This document shows, in pieces, positions 18,231 through 31,726 of a stretch of DNA of 64,000 nucleotides (position 1 is its first letter; the number at the start of each line of letters is the position of its first letter). This DNA is from Balanoglossus misakiensis. Taxonomy: Eukaryota; Hemichordata. The stretch lies in contig CM082587.2 in NCBI GenBank assembly GCA_040954595.2, positions 2,356,001 through 2,420,000 on the forward strand, given 5' to 3'. The translations under genes were made by a program, and so were the position numbers. The notes below the pieces were generated by a model. That model did not search any database. It had not been told where the DNA came from and saw only the letters and a list, made by a program, of their open reading frames with translations.

Positions 18231-20333
18231 ATGGGGCGGCCCAGTTTGGTGTGCCAAGTGGTATCACTGGCGATTGCGCTATCTTGTTTTCACGTCAGCG
18301 TCAATGCTGCTCCGTACAAACCCGTGATCGTCATACACGGACTTTTTGACGACCCAGCGGCGTTCAGTCAAATGACCCAGTTTATCGAAGAGGTAGGTGG
18401 AGAAAGTCACGATCAGTTGTTTATATATATAAAAATGTAACATATCCGCAAATATAGAGCATATAGAGTACTGTAATCAATAAAAGACGTGATCTGCCTC
18501 ATCAAATGACAAGATTCTAACATATAACGGAATTCTGAAATGGTCCGATATAGTAGTAATGCGGATACAATAAAGGGAAGGGTTGGTCATGTGACCATCA
18601 CACCACTCATAATATGCAAATTGGGTGCTTTCTTCTTTGACAGGTGGTCCCATGTACATGTACATGTGCTTATAATTATTGAGACAAAATGGCATATGAT
18701 TTTTTCTGTCACGACATTTGAGCTATCACAAACTTCTGTGTCATTATCTGCAGGCTCATCCTGGAACGAATGTTACAATCATTGACCTATTTGATGATGT
18801 GGAAAGTTTGCTGTCGCTATGGAAACAAGTGGGGAATTTTACAAATGCCATCAGGCCCATCATGAAGGCATCTAAAGATGGCGTTCACATAATTTCATTC
18901 TCTCAGGGTGAGTAACTTCTCATTCCCTTGTGTCAAGCACTGACTCCAAACATGACAAATTTCTTGCTTTTAGACTATGAATAGCTAAGAACAGTAAACA
19001 TCTTTCCATTTTTTTCAGGTGGTATCCTAGCAAGAGGTATAATATCCACAATGGATGATCATAATGTTCACAATTTTATTTCACTGTCTTCACCCCAAAT
19101 GGGTCAGTATGGAGGTAAGGAGATTTAACTAAGCATACATTAAACGTGACTGAATAGAATTTCTTTGATCGTGTCTTGCTGAATTAATCCCAAAATATTT
19201 TTATTTTCTAGATACCAGTTATCTGAAGTGGCTATTTCCAAAGTTATTGAAAGAAGAACTCTACAAGTAGGTAGAAGAAATGTCCCAAGCTAATTTTGTG
19301 AACTTACACATAATGGCATTGTTAATTACCTGTACTTGGTATATACATACATGAACAGAAACTATCAAATTCCAAAATAATGGTAAATATATATTTACAG
19401 CTTGACCTCTGATGTTTCTTTCAGAGTTTGTTACAAAGAGTATGGACAAGATATATCTGTTTGTCAGTACTGGAACGGTAGGTGAATATTCTGAATAATT
19501 CATTGTTTCATTGATTTTGGATGATTGGGATGATTTTGGATATGTATGATATTCCACTTATTTTGTTCTGATATTTTGGCTGTTGTGGCCTCTTGCAGAT
19601 CCTCACCATCAAAAATTGTATGAAGAATATAACAACTACTTGGCAGTGTTAAACAATGACACTGTTGTGAACAATAGGAGTCAAGGTAAGAATTTGGATG
19701 GAGTGTCTTAATTTACCTCACTCTTCAATCACCTGTCTCTTTCCTACCGTTTTATTTGCCAACTCCAGACTTTTCTGAGTGTGGCATTGCTAACATCTTG
19801 ATATGTCTTTTTTTGTTCGTTTAGAATTCAAGGAAAATTTCTTGAAGATCAAGAACTTGATATTGATTGGTGGACCTGATGACGGTGTGATAACGCCATG
19901 GCAGTCAAGGTGAATGTCACTTTCCACCTAAAAATAAATTGTGTAATAGACTTTTTCAGTTTCAGAAGTATATATTCTTATTTGTCATTAATTGATTTTG
20001 TATCTCTTCGTGGTTACAGCCATTTTGGTTTCTACAATGGTACAGAAACAGTTCTTGAAATGAAGCACCAAAAGGTACAGGAATTCTTCATATTTTAAAT
20101 TTGGTTAATGTGTTTGTGTGCACCAGACATGAACCTCGTATCAATCTTTAAGTCTCACATTGTTATGGGATCACTTCTCATTTCTACAGGTCTACACAAC
20201 GGACTCCTTCGGTCTCCAAACACTGGACAAGCGTGGCTCCATCAGGACGTATGTTGTTCCTGGAGTTGAACACGTGAATTGGCACAAGAATCAAACTGTC
20301 GTTAATAATACCATAATTCCCTGGTTAACTTGA
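18231..20333 (+). CDS. PPT2: Lysosomal palmitoyl-protein thioesterase 2
   Basis: Nine exons (18231-18392, 18754-18907, 19019-19114, 19212-19266, 19425-19477, 19599-19685, 19825-19909, 20020-20074, 20190-20333) give 296 residues (human 302). It is an alpha/beta-hydrolase of the lysosome that cleaves fatty-acyl thioesters. A signal peptide with hydrophobic core [13 protein letters not shown] ends near Ala26. The oxyanion segment [10 protein letters not shown], nucleophile elbow ISFSQGG (Ser104), [11 protein letters not shown] (catalytic Asp in the DD pair, 221-222) and a C-terminal His in VEHVNWH (about 277-281) are all present. Several N-glycosylation sequons (e.g. NVT, NFT, NGT, NQT, NNT) fit a secreted lysosomal protein. 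AATAAA signals at 20865-20874 end a 3' UTR of about 550 bases. Confidence 0.96.
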
Positions 20334-20885
20334 TGTCAGTGTGTTCGAGCAGGGAAAACATCAGTGAACAACTCAGCCATTTATCAGCCAGTTGGGTTTT
20401 CTGTGATCTTCCAAATCCCCCTTGTAATCCCACTTCAGCCAACATTCCTCCAAAAATTTACAGATCGAGTTTAAAAACCTTGCGCCTTTTTAATGCAAGG
20501 AATTTAATGTAATGTGTCAGTTGTTTGCTGATTTGTTTAACGCATTTTGAGAGGGTGAGACAGATATGCTGCATAATGTTATGATTTTGCTGTATTTTTT
20601 TTTGTTCATTTTGTTTCAGAGCTTTTCATGTAACCATAGGTGTCAAATGCTGCAAGAAAAAATATGAGAAGCTTTGGTTTTTCATTTCCAGTTTGAGTAT
20701 ATAATATATTATGCAGATAGGTGCTTTTATTTATTGATAACACTGTAAATGAGAACTTTTAATGTATGTCCATTCTTGTTTCAATGGATTTTCAGATACT
20801 TTTAAAGAACAAATGAGATGGTATACTATTGCCGTTATATGCAATTTTTGTACTTGTATATTGGAATAAATAAAAGCATCGCAAA
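20334..20885 (+). other. PPT2 3' UTR
   Basis: Non-coding, AT-rich, ending at two overlapping AATAAA signals (20865-20870 and 20869-20874). The extent is inferred from the signals. Confidence 0.5.
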
Positions 20886-20940
20886 GCTTTTGCTTTTTTG
20901 ACAAACATTGCCGATGTTTTGACCTTCTGTGCCGAGGGAC

Positions 20941-20967
20941 CATGATAAAGGTAAAATCTTTATCATG
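20941..20967. repeat. Perfect 10-bp hairpin after PPT2
   Basis: CATGATAAAG at 20941-20950 is followed, after a seven-base loop, by its exact reverse complement at 20958-20967. It lies about 70 bp after the PPT2 polyadenylation signals. Confidence 0.75.
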
Positions 20968-21017
20968 TCATTTGTTATCATGTATAAAATAAAACTTGTT
21001 CTTGGACCCCAATGCCC

Positions 21018-21101
21018 AATCTGATTAAAATCAGATGTAGGGAACGGCGACGTGGTTTTTTGATGCTGTCGCTGTTCCCTACATCTGATTTTAATCAGAT
21101 T
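21018..21101. repeat. 34-bp-arm inverted repeat (hairpin) between PPT2 and LMX1
   Basis: The left arm 21018-21051 and right arm 21068-21101 are reverse complements over 34 bases with one mismatch, separated by 16 bases. Each arm also contains a nested palindrome (ATCTGATT, two bases, AATCAGAT). The mismatch is of C/T type, so a G-U pair keeps the stem in RNA. It has no coding capacity. It could be a small MITE-like element or a transcribed hairpin between two convergent 3' ends. Confidence 0.85.
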
Positions 21102-21262
21102 GCCCAATGCCCTGCCAACACACACACATTTGTTCATCATTGGCAACAATCAATACTTCCCCACCTCGCCCTAGCCTAGTCCCCAACAGCTGATTTTCCC
21201 ATTACAGTCATGTTGTCCCGGAAACGTAAACCAAAAGACAAATTGATGTCATGGATAGCAAT

Positions 21263-21268
21263 TTTATT
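21263..21268 (-). terminator. Likely LMX1 polyadenylation signal (AATAAA)
   Basis: AATAAA on the minus strand about 1.8 kb after the LMX1 stop codon. Other minus-strand signals nearer the stop cannot be excluded. Confidence 0.4.
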
Positions 21269-23073
21269 TGAGAAACTGTATGTCCACAAACACCACTGTT
21301 ACAATTAACAACTGGGTCTTCCTGAGTGGAAACAGCTTCCGATAAAACAACTCTGTACTCACAAGGGAAAAAAATAATAAAACAGACCACAAAAACAATA
21401 TTAATTTATCATATCTTACAAAGCTGACAAAAAAAGAATGAAAACCCTGCATGAAAAGGGGGTCAGAGCACATCTGTTTGTGGGACGTACTCTGTTACTA
21501 AAGTCTTCGGAAATAGACCTCTATGATTGGAGGAACTTTGTAAACAAACAGATGTGGTGACCTCTGACCTCCTTGTTTTACTCTATTTACAAAGACAACA
21601 CGTAACAAACACAAAGTGCAATAGACAAAAACGTTTCCATCGATCTTTGTGAAATTCATAAATACATGAAAATGGCAAGTCATCTTTGTTCACGGTCACT
21701 CTATCCTATTGCCGTCTGATGGGTCAAAAATGTCCAAATAGTTTGTACAAACAGTACATGGTATGTACTGTCATGGTTTAAAAACAAACCCCCAAAACGG
21801 TATATACTGTGCCCAGTAGAAATCAACTGGGCAAACACTTGTGGAGGGATATTACTGAAAATAGGAATCCTTGCATCTTTCTGACAACCTTACTACCGTT
21901 GTAGATTAGACCAGTCTAATTTGTGGGGTTTTGGATGTGGAAAACACAAAAATGAATCTTGCGTGATAATCGTATGCTGACTCATTGCCATGAAATAGAA
22001 GTGAATTTTATACCACAACATTATCTACATAGGGGTGGCCAGATGAAGATTAAAAGGACACATTTATCTCCAGTTCAAGATCATACCATTCTGTATAGGG
22101 GTGGGCATATGTGTGGATGGGTGGTCAATTTTTTTATGTACTGAAGAAGAGATAGTTGATTGCCATTCCAAAACTAAAATCCAATCAAAATAGATTTATA
22201 TCGAAGATGAAAGTTTCTTATTAAAGCTTTAAGTTACTGTACATATATTATCTAGCCTTTTAAGTATTGCACATGTTTGGGTTGAAAGGAGCTAGATAAT
22301 TTCCAAACTGCAGACTTATCTGGTTTTTATTCCTCTTTTGAAATCAAGCAAGGAATTATAATTTTTATCTAAACTTCAACCCTCCTGAAAGAAGGCTGAA
22401 GTGAATCTTCAGAATTGAAGACAAATATCTGTGACACGTAAAATTGTGTTGAGGATGGACTTTGTGTACTTTTTAGAGTTTGCGGAGCGCGATTATAGCG
22501 ACAGAGTTTGGGAGGGAAAAGAAAATATCAGCATCGGGTAATATCTGAGTCATGTTTTGCATATTACAAGCAAGTGATCCATAGTCAAGACAATTTTACA
22601 ATTAAGTACAAAAAAACCACACAGCACAGACATCAAGACATTATAATCATTACACGTAATAATTTAAAAGTACAAATAGTGTGATTTTTTTTCTTTGGAT
22701 TTCAGCCAGTTCTCTCTAAAGAATCATGAGAATATACACTACGTTTTTTATTTTGTGATATGTAAGGATGGACAGCTATAAGTAATAAAGCCCAGGTATT
22801 TTTTTGACATTCAAAATGATGTAAAAGTTTTTTCACACGGATTTTGAATATTTCAAATGTGCCGGTTGGTGATAAAAATCTAAAATTTACATTTTTTTCT
22901 GCTAAAGTTAAAATAAATATAAATATTTTCTGTGCTTATCAAGAATGAAATGGGGAGGGAAAAGATGGCAAATATTGTTTTGAAAATGTAACTGGCAGAT
23001 GATTGACTGATACACAAAATACTGAAATTGATCGCTCTCTCAGTGTCTCTGAATTTTTTTCTCCGGTTGAAAA
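21269..23073 (-). other. Probable LMX1 3' UTR
   Basis: An 1.8 kb non-coding, AT-rich stretch after the stop codon, with T-runs and no coding exon on either strand. A perfect 21-bp palindrome lies at 21751-21771 (two 9-base arms, ACAGTACAT and ATGTACTGT, with a GGT loop). The extent is inferred from the polyadenylation signal at 21263. Confidence 0.45.
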
Positions 23074-24994
<1,921 letters not shown>

Positions 24995-26217
24995 CTGGAA
25001 TACAAGAAAAGATGGGGAAATAATTAACTTGACATTCATACAATTTTGCTCTAATATCACACCTGATTTGAATTCATGATCTACCTGCAAATGTTAAATT
25101 GCTATAAAAAAGAAAATGTTAATATAAAAACTTATAATTATGTGAACGCAGTGAATGGTGGCGCTTTTGATGATTCGCTGGTGTTTGTCATTCACCACAT
25201 GTCCATGAACACTTCACAGATACTTAAAATTAACTATATTGTTTTGGCTTATAACCATCACAGTTGAAGTTACTTTCAGCTGCACTTCAGCTAAAGTTAC
25301 AACGGGAGCAAGTCTTTCATTATCACCATGGAGGACACACCACTACTTCAAAAATCTTCCCAGTGTGACATCAAAAACCGTGCCTGGACAAAAACACCAA
25401 TACAGCCTCAGCGACAGAGCATCGGAGCATCGGTGGGCCAATTTACCCCCGCGCATAACTCCCGAATTCCAGACGGCAAATATGCGCGATCTGATGGACT
25501 GCATGTTGGGACGGGCACCTGTACGGCATCACTTGACCTCTGACCTCTCAGTTGTGGAGACTCATCCAAAGTTTCAGCCCATCCTTGGAAGCGCATATCC
25601 CAAACACCATGGACACTTCAACAGTTTACGCATCACTGATTTCCGAGCTAGATAAATAAGAACCCGATCTGCGATCCCACTGGGAAAGCAGAATCTAAAC
25701 TATGTCTTCCATCACCCCCTGTAAGGGTCCCAGTTTTAGCTTACGTCTCCTGCAAATGCTACGCATTGCTGACACTACGGTTGAAAATAGCTGAGAATCC
25801 AACATTTAAACCAAGAAGATAGTTTGGGTAACTCAATGATGCCAACTTATCAGTCATTCGCTCCCAACAAAAACACTTTACGACAATTAAAGTTCCACAA
25901 TTAAAGTTCCATGGCAAATCGCGGTGGAAAACATTCAGTTTCCTGTCACAAAGTCAAATATACATGATGTGATGCGGTGCTGCTTATAGTGAATGAATTT
26001 TGTGTTGAAATAAAATATGGAAGATAACTGGCTGTGGATGCATGCATAGAGACAGCAGCTCAGACAGGATAAATTTCAGAAACTACCTGATGTGTGATTT
26101 GATGCCACTGAATTTTATACTTTCAGAAACTGCATCTGTGCATCACTCTCAGCAAAACTGTAATGCGGTTGTGAAGCAAAATGGAATTGCTGATAACATG
26201 TCAAAATGAAGGAAGGT

Positions 26218-26292
26218 GAGGGGGGGGCGGTCTCGTGTCCAGGGAGGTGTGCATGTGTGTGTGTGTGGGGGGGGGGAGGGGGAGAGGGGGGT
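26218..26292 (+). repeat. G-rich tract with (GT)n, potential G-quadruplex
   Basis: Contains runs of 7-10 G, a short (TG)n and further GGGG runs. Many combinations of four G-runs can form a quadruplex on the plus strand. Confidence 0.65.
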
Positions 26293-26439
26293 AAAGTGTC
26301 AATCAAATCTGTAATGCAAAATCGGATTAAGATTCTAAAACACATTTGATTTTGACAAAAAATTCAGTGGAATTAATTACAGCTATGAACTGGCTGCTAT
26401 TTTTCTCAGGTTCTCTTTGGACTAAACACAATGATTTCT

Positions 26440-26960
26440 CACATCATTAACGAGGTAAACCTCTAATTAGCTGAGGAGCGTGCCCGACTGCCTCTGTGAC
26501 AGAAACATAATTAAACAAATTACTTTCTGCTAATCAATTAATTTGTTGTCAATTACTAATCCAATCAAACTTTTCCTAAGCAACAGGCAAATTGATATTA
26601 TCAGTGTTTGGTTCGCTGATTATGTTGAGAATTAAGTGAAAATATATTAAAAAGTTGGACTGGTCTTTGGCTGAAGGCTTTTGTTTGCCTCACTAATCTG
26701 AACAAACCCGTAACATTGTCTATTTTACTGCTAATTAAGTCAACCACACCACAACAATATGAAAAAGAGAGGTAATTAATTTGGTTATGGGCGCTTTTCG
26801 GTGGAAGCAATGGTTATTTTATTTCAAACTGAGATGAAAGAAAGCGATCCGATTGTGGTGGCCACACTGATTTGCTTAATGCTGTTAGTAATTTTGATTT
26901 GGTTGCCACAAATGACCAGTGATTGATTAAATAAAACTGGCCTTAAAAAATAAATCCCTG
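26440..26960. promoter_or_regulatory. Homeodomain-core-rich block, candidate enhancer
   Basis: Dense TAAT/ATTA cores: CTAATTAG at 26463-26470, ATAATTAAAC near 26509, CTAATCAATTAATTT near 26530, CAATTACTAATCC near 26550, CTAATTAAG near 26732 and GTAATTAATTT near 26772. It lies about 1.5 kb upstream of the LIM2 exon. Such density in an LMX1 intron suggests an auto- or cross-regulated enhancer. Background AT content could also produce many cores. Confidence 0.3.
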
Positions 26961-27771
26961 TATTGGATTTGGAACATGGGAACAAACCAGAAATGCTGCT
27001 TGCACATGGGCTGGGTGCTAAATGGATTGGAAACTTTGGGCTTGGAAACAGACAACTTTAACACAGGTGGTTTGAGGTTTATATCTCTCACTGCTAGATA
27101 TAATACTGTTTTTTTTTCTCTCTCTACAAAATAAAAATCCGGTGTTGATGGCTATTCGGGTTGACCGAATTACCCTTCCTGAGTTGTAAGATTTCAACCA
27201 CATGGTCATTCTGTGCCCTCAGGAGACAACTTTCATCAAGTATTTGGGGACTAGAATTCTGTTAGGCAACCCAGTGAGCTAACCAGTATCACATTTGTCA
27301 TTTGAGAAACCAAAGTTGCCAGGGCTGACATTTCTCATTTGAATGTTTGGGCGGCCGCCCGCCACTCTGTTACTCCGGATCATTTGAACCGCATGTGGAT
27401 AAATTTAGATTTAAACTTTAAAAAAGCTTAAAAAATCCTGGTTTTTGGTCAAAAACTGTTCCAAACAGTTTCAAGAACCACAAGCATTATTGACACATAT
27501 TTGGTTTTCAGTCTCAGCAACTTTGCACAGGTTGTAGAAAAACTGCATTATGCAGACATCGTGTTTTTTTTTTCTTATTGGAAAAGACCAACATGTGTTT
27601 TAAGTTTGTAAGGTAAGAAGGCAAATCTCACATGAAGTATTGTGCATGTAGTGTAAATGTTTATGTTGTGTAATGCCCAATTACCCTTCTCACACATCTA
27701 CAAGTATCCAGCCTTCTCCACAAACTGACAGCTACCATTCACATGCCGATGCAACACACTATCACCAACAT

Positions 27772-27819
27772 TTTCTTTCTCTCTACCTCTCTCTCCCGAT
27801 CCCCTCTCTCTCTCTCTCA
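27772..27819. repeat. (CT)n-rich low-complexity tract
   Basis: An imperfect CT dinucleotide repeat of roughly 45 bases, interrupted once by CCGATCC. Confidence 0.7.
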
Positions 27820-28763
27820 TCCAAACTTTTATACCATTTTGGGAAATACTGCAGACTATCTTTATCAAGCAAGGATTCAAAGTTTGAAAAGTGACTTGGC
27901 AAACTGATCTTGCAGGAGTGGCACAAAAATCTTTAAAAATCGGATGAAAACTACAGGGGAGGAAAACTCTATCTGTGGGAGCCATAATACTCTGATTTTG
28001 GGTGGATAATACCAGGATGTCTTATGGATAAACGGGATGAGCCGTACAGGGTGCTTGATTAAATTCAGCTTTGACTATAATCCCAGGCAAGATGACACAA
28101 CATTTCCATGTGGTTCCAGTTTCAACACTGCACAACAGTCCATGTCCTAAACTATACACGCGCACAACATTTCCAGTCCTGATGCATGCATGCATGCTCA
28201 CAGATTACAGGGTATATTTGAGAGTCTGCTAGTCCCCACTGTCTCTGACACCATCTGTGCTAAAAACACCTCACTGAAATTTTCATCCCAAGGGTTTGCT
28301 TAACAAAACATATCCCAGCAATAGAACCATGATCAGCTGAGCTGGTGACCACAACAGGTCTTATGTTAAGTCCATCAGTTTCCATAACATGGCCATTCGT
28401 AACCAGTGACTCTTTTCAACTGACGGGGGTTGCCATATCATACAAAAGGTGTCAACACTTGAGCTGAATCCACCCACAGCATCTGTGACATGTTCGATAT
28501 TGAAGAGATTTTACGGCGAGAAAAATCCATACTATTGTAATTATTTACACTCTGCTGTTCTGGTTGATATGGCATTTAGAAATTCATATCTATAGAGATA
28601 CACACCACAGTGTAATGGGCTTTTTTTTTTACCAAGTTAGGAATTTCCTTTCACTTTTAAGAAAATTCTTCCAAGCCTAGATGGAGAGGGAGATGAGGAA
28701 AAGGTGACAACTTCGAATTACAGACCAGTGTATACAACATTGAGAAAGAAACATTTTAACTTT

Positions 28764-28840
28764 TCATTCATTCATTCATTCATTCATTCATTCATTCATT
28801 CATTCATTCATTCATTCATTCATTCATTCATCCATCCATT
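28764..28840. repeat. (ATTC)n tetranucleotide microsatellite
   Basis: About 17 uninterrupted TCAT/ATTC units followed by two ATCC variants. It runs on into degenerate TTTG, TATT, GTCT and TATC units to about 28878. The apparent frame through it (repeated SFIH) is an artefact. Confidence 0.95.
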
Positions 28841-30075
28841 TGTTTGTTTATTTATTTGTCTGTCTACCTATCTATCTTATTTTTTGTTTGTCTTTCTGTA
28901 TGCCTTTTTTAATTCAAACTGAAAACTTATAAATGTCTACTTTATGATGTGTCAGTGATGGCATGCTGTTCGACGATATAGATATCTTGTCCTATTGTAT
29001 CACCTGTGCCATTTGTAAACTAATCTCTTTTGTCAAAATTTGCATCAGTCCAGCAGTAAACTCATTTTAATTAGATAAAACCCCACAAAACCCCACGCAA
29101 CATGTCAGTAAGACCAAACCTACGGCAAAAATATTACATTTTCATAATATTGGCAGTTTGGGTTTGGAACAGGATAAGACAGTTTTAATTTGATCCCTAT
29201 GAGCTGCAGCTTTTTGTATTACCGTCATAGTTTTACGTTCAAACTTTGATAGATTTAAATAAGCTTACTGCATGATGGGTAAACGCAAACGTATTATCAA
29301 CCTCCGATCATTGATTGTGACTGTACGTTTATATGTGAACACGTTATAATAAAAAAAGGGTGTTACACTCATTTATTGAGCCTAAGCTGTTGCAAGAGTA
29401 TATCACAGCTATGCCTTTACTTTGCATGGACAAAGTCAGATGCGTTCCAAAGTAAAAGAAAAGCATTTTTAGCTCTTGCACGCGTGTATGTGAAGATTTG
29501 CAACAGAGTGAAGAATCTGACTGTCTCTCACGAAATCTCTCGCCTGAGATCTAAACTTGCAGTTGCCAAGCAGGAGGCTTGGACACAACAAGGATTTATT
29601 GCCACACTCTTCTGCTCTGCCTGTGAAAATATTTTGTCCAAGTTAATATTAACACAGCAACCGTCTCTATCAATCAATGCAAAACGATGCATGAAACTAA
29701 AAACATCACAGGTTCAAATAATGGATTTTTTTTTCTTCAAAAAAGTTGACTGCAAAAGGTGTCACTGTTTTCTGACAATTCAAATCAATATTTGTGTTCA
29801 AAAAGTCAGTCACTAAGTGGTGGTACGTCACAAACACTATGCGAGAACACTGTGACTGGTAGCTATCACTTTTATTAAAAAACCCAGCAATACACAGGAT
29901 TTGACTTAATCTGACTTAGAAGATCAGATAGCATACTACAACAGAATGCAAAGGTTATTTAACACACAGCTTGGGGAAAAATTGGTTGAATTTTAGAGCT
30001 TACCAGTTTACGTGTCAAGTCATATACAGTATCCCTCCCCTCAAATGGTATGGTTCTATGCCTCAAGGACATTTA

Positions 30076-30100
30076 CCCCTCCCCTCCCCTCCCCTCCCCC
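30076..30100. repeat. (CCCCT)n tract, potential G-quadruplex on the minus strand
   Basis: Five consecutive C4-5 tracts separated by single T. This could form an i-motif on the plus strand and a quadruplex on the minus strand, which would be the transcribed strand sense of the LMX1 pre-mRNA. Confidence 0.7.
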
Positions 30101-31659
30101 ATCTATTCTGACAATGCATCCTTGTCTTGTCCTGACAAGCTACTAACTGGAAATTTAACAGACCAGGTACACAAATTCGAACATGAAACTTTGGTTGTAT
30201 ACATCAGAGTTTCAACTCAATATGGGAATACACAAAAAAAGATTTGACTGGAAATTTAATGGTATAACATGGAAGCCATAGAACTGTTTTGATATCATGT
30301 ATACTCCCAGCACACTTTGCATCATATACTTTACCATGCCTAGGTAAACATCCGTGTTTACATTTCAATTAGTCTTGTGTAAACTTTAACTTTAGAAATC
30401 ACTTGGTGCCAGGCTTTATAGGCACAGCTTTCATTTTCACCGATTGGTTTTCTAGTTTTATATGGGGTGAGGTTCTGTACTGTCAGTTTTTTTTAATCCT
30501 TTCTCTCGAAGTGGTGCAATTTTGTTTTCCTTGACTGTAAGTGACAATTTCTTTGTGGTTTGTCAGAAAACTAAATCCACATTTATCTAATGCCAAGATA
30601 TGGATTGTAAAGAAAAACTGTAAGAGTCAAAAACCTCAGTCATAGTGACGTACTGATAACACTGTTGATTCACACTGATATTCTGGTTTGGTTACTGACA
30701 TTAGCACTGGCTCAGATCAATCAAAATAAACATTTCTGTGGCAACATATCACATCACTTAGAATCTTCACCATCAATTTTCAGATTACAGCCGATGATGT
30801 TTCAGGGAATTGTTGGAAGCGTTTTAACTCTGATCGGGAAATAATGGAAGGCTTCAGGATCTATCGCGAAATGTCTTGCCAGCTAGCTCGTGATAATTCT
30901 TCTTCCCCTGGATACAAAGCGAATGTAAAAGTTCATCTTTTATGATGGAAAACAACCTCCATGCATAAATCATTTTTTTCAATATACTGACAACAGCAAT
31001 TTGTGAATCCGAAAAAGAATATGCTAATTTGCCAACCGGACTTGATAAAATTTGATGAGAATTCTGATATGCCATGGAGACTATTTCCTGTGTTTCCATG
31101 ACAACGTCCATATCATGTCAGACAATTATTTTGCTCTTACTTTTAATATGATTAGTGTCAACACATGGCTTGTGCCGGGAAAAAATCATAAAAAAACGGA
31201 ATGTTTGCCAAAAAGTATTCCAGATCCCTCTTATATTACACTGTACCTTGTTAAGTTAATATGTGTCTTGTTGGCATGGATACAAATTCAACACTCTCCG
31301 GGAAATAATGGTGCCCACCATTATGGTTGACATAACAACTTCTCTAAAATCTAAGTTTGGAACACTGCTTACATTTTGTTAGGGTAACATGAAAGTTGTT
31401 GGTCTTGTGTTCACGCTACTTTTATTCTTATGAGTAATATACCTCAATGTCATGCTTTTAATCCAATTTTAATTATGTTTTTTTTTATTGAAACCAGTGC
31501 CAGGCCCTGTCATGATCTTGACTTATCTTGAACGATTAACCTATTGGCCTGGTTTTTTTTGATAGCGTTCTGATAACTGCAATAAATTTCAACACTTTCA
31601 ATTTTTCCTCCAAGCTGTTGCTGGCTATTTCACCCTTTGATCACCATGGTTTCACCCAA

Positions 31660-31726
31660 ATCCATTGTTTTCGATGGTAAAGTTGGACCTCAAAAGAGCT
31701 AGGGAACTGGGTATGAAAGGGTTAAA
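31660..31726 (+). repeat. Dispersed repeat, copy 2
   Basis: The second copy of the sequence at 13453-13514, about 67 bp, ending TGAAAGGGTTAAA. Just before it, near 31631, lies TTCACCCTTTGA, roughly the inverse of the end. Short terminal inverted repeats of a MITE-like element are therefore possible. Confidence 0.6.

Noticed and set aside
25239-25655. 138-codon plus-strand frame next to the LIM2 exon
   Set aside because: Opens with TTG rather than ATG, has no known motif, and no splice signals suggest an exon. Probably a chance frame in a slightly GC-richer patch.
28704-28922. Open frame through the tetranucleotide repeat
   Set aside because: Repeated SFIH is simply the translated (ATTC)n microsatellite. 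It is also not a CRISPR array.
29376-29816. 146-codon plus-strand open frame
   Set aside because: Longest frame in the non-coding half, but it has no recognisable domain, includes a poly-Phe run from a T-tract, lacks promoter or splice context and has no homology I can name.
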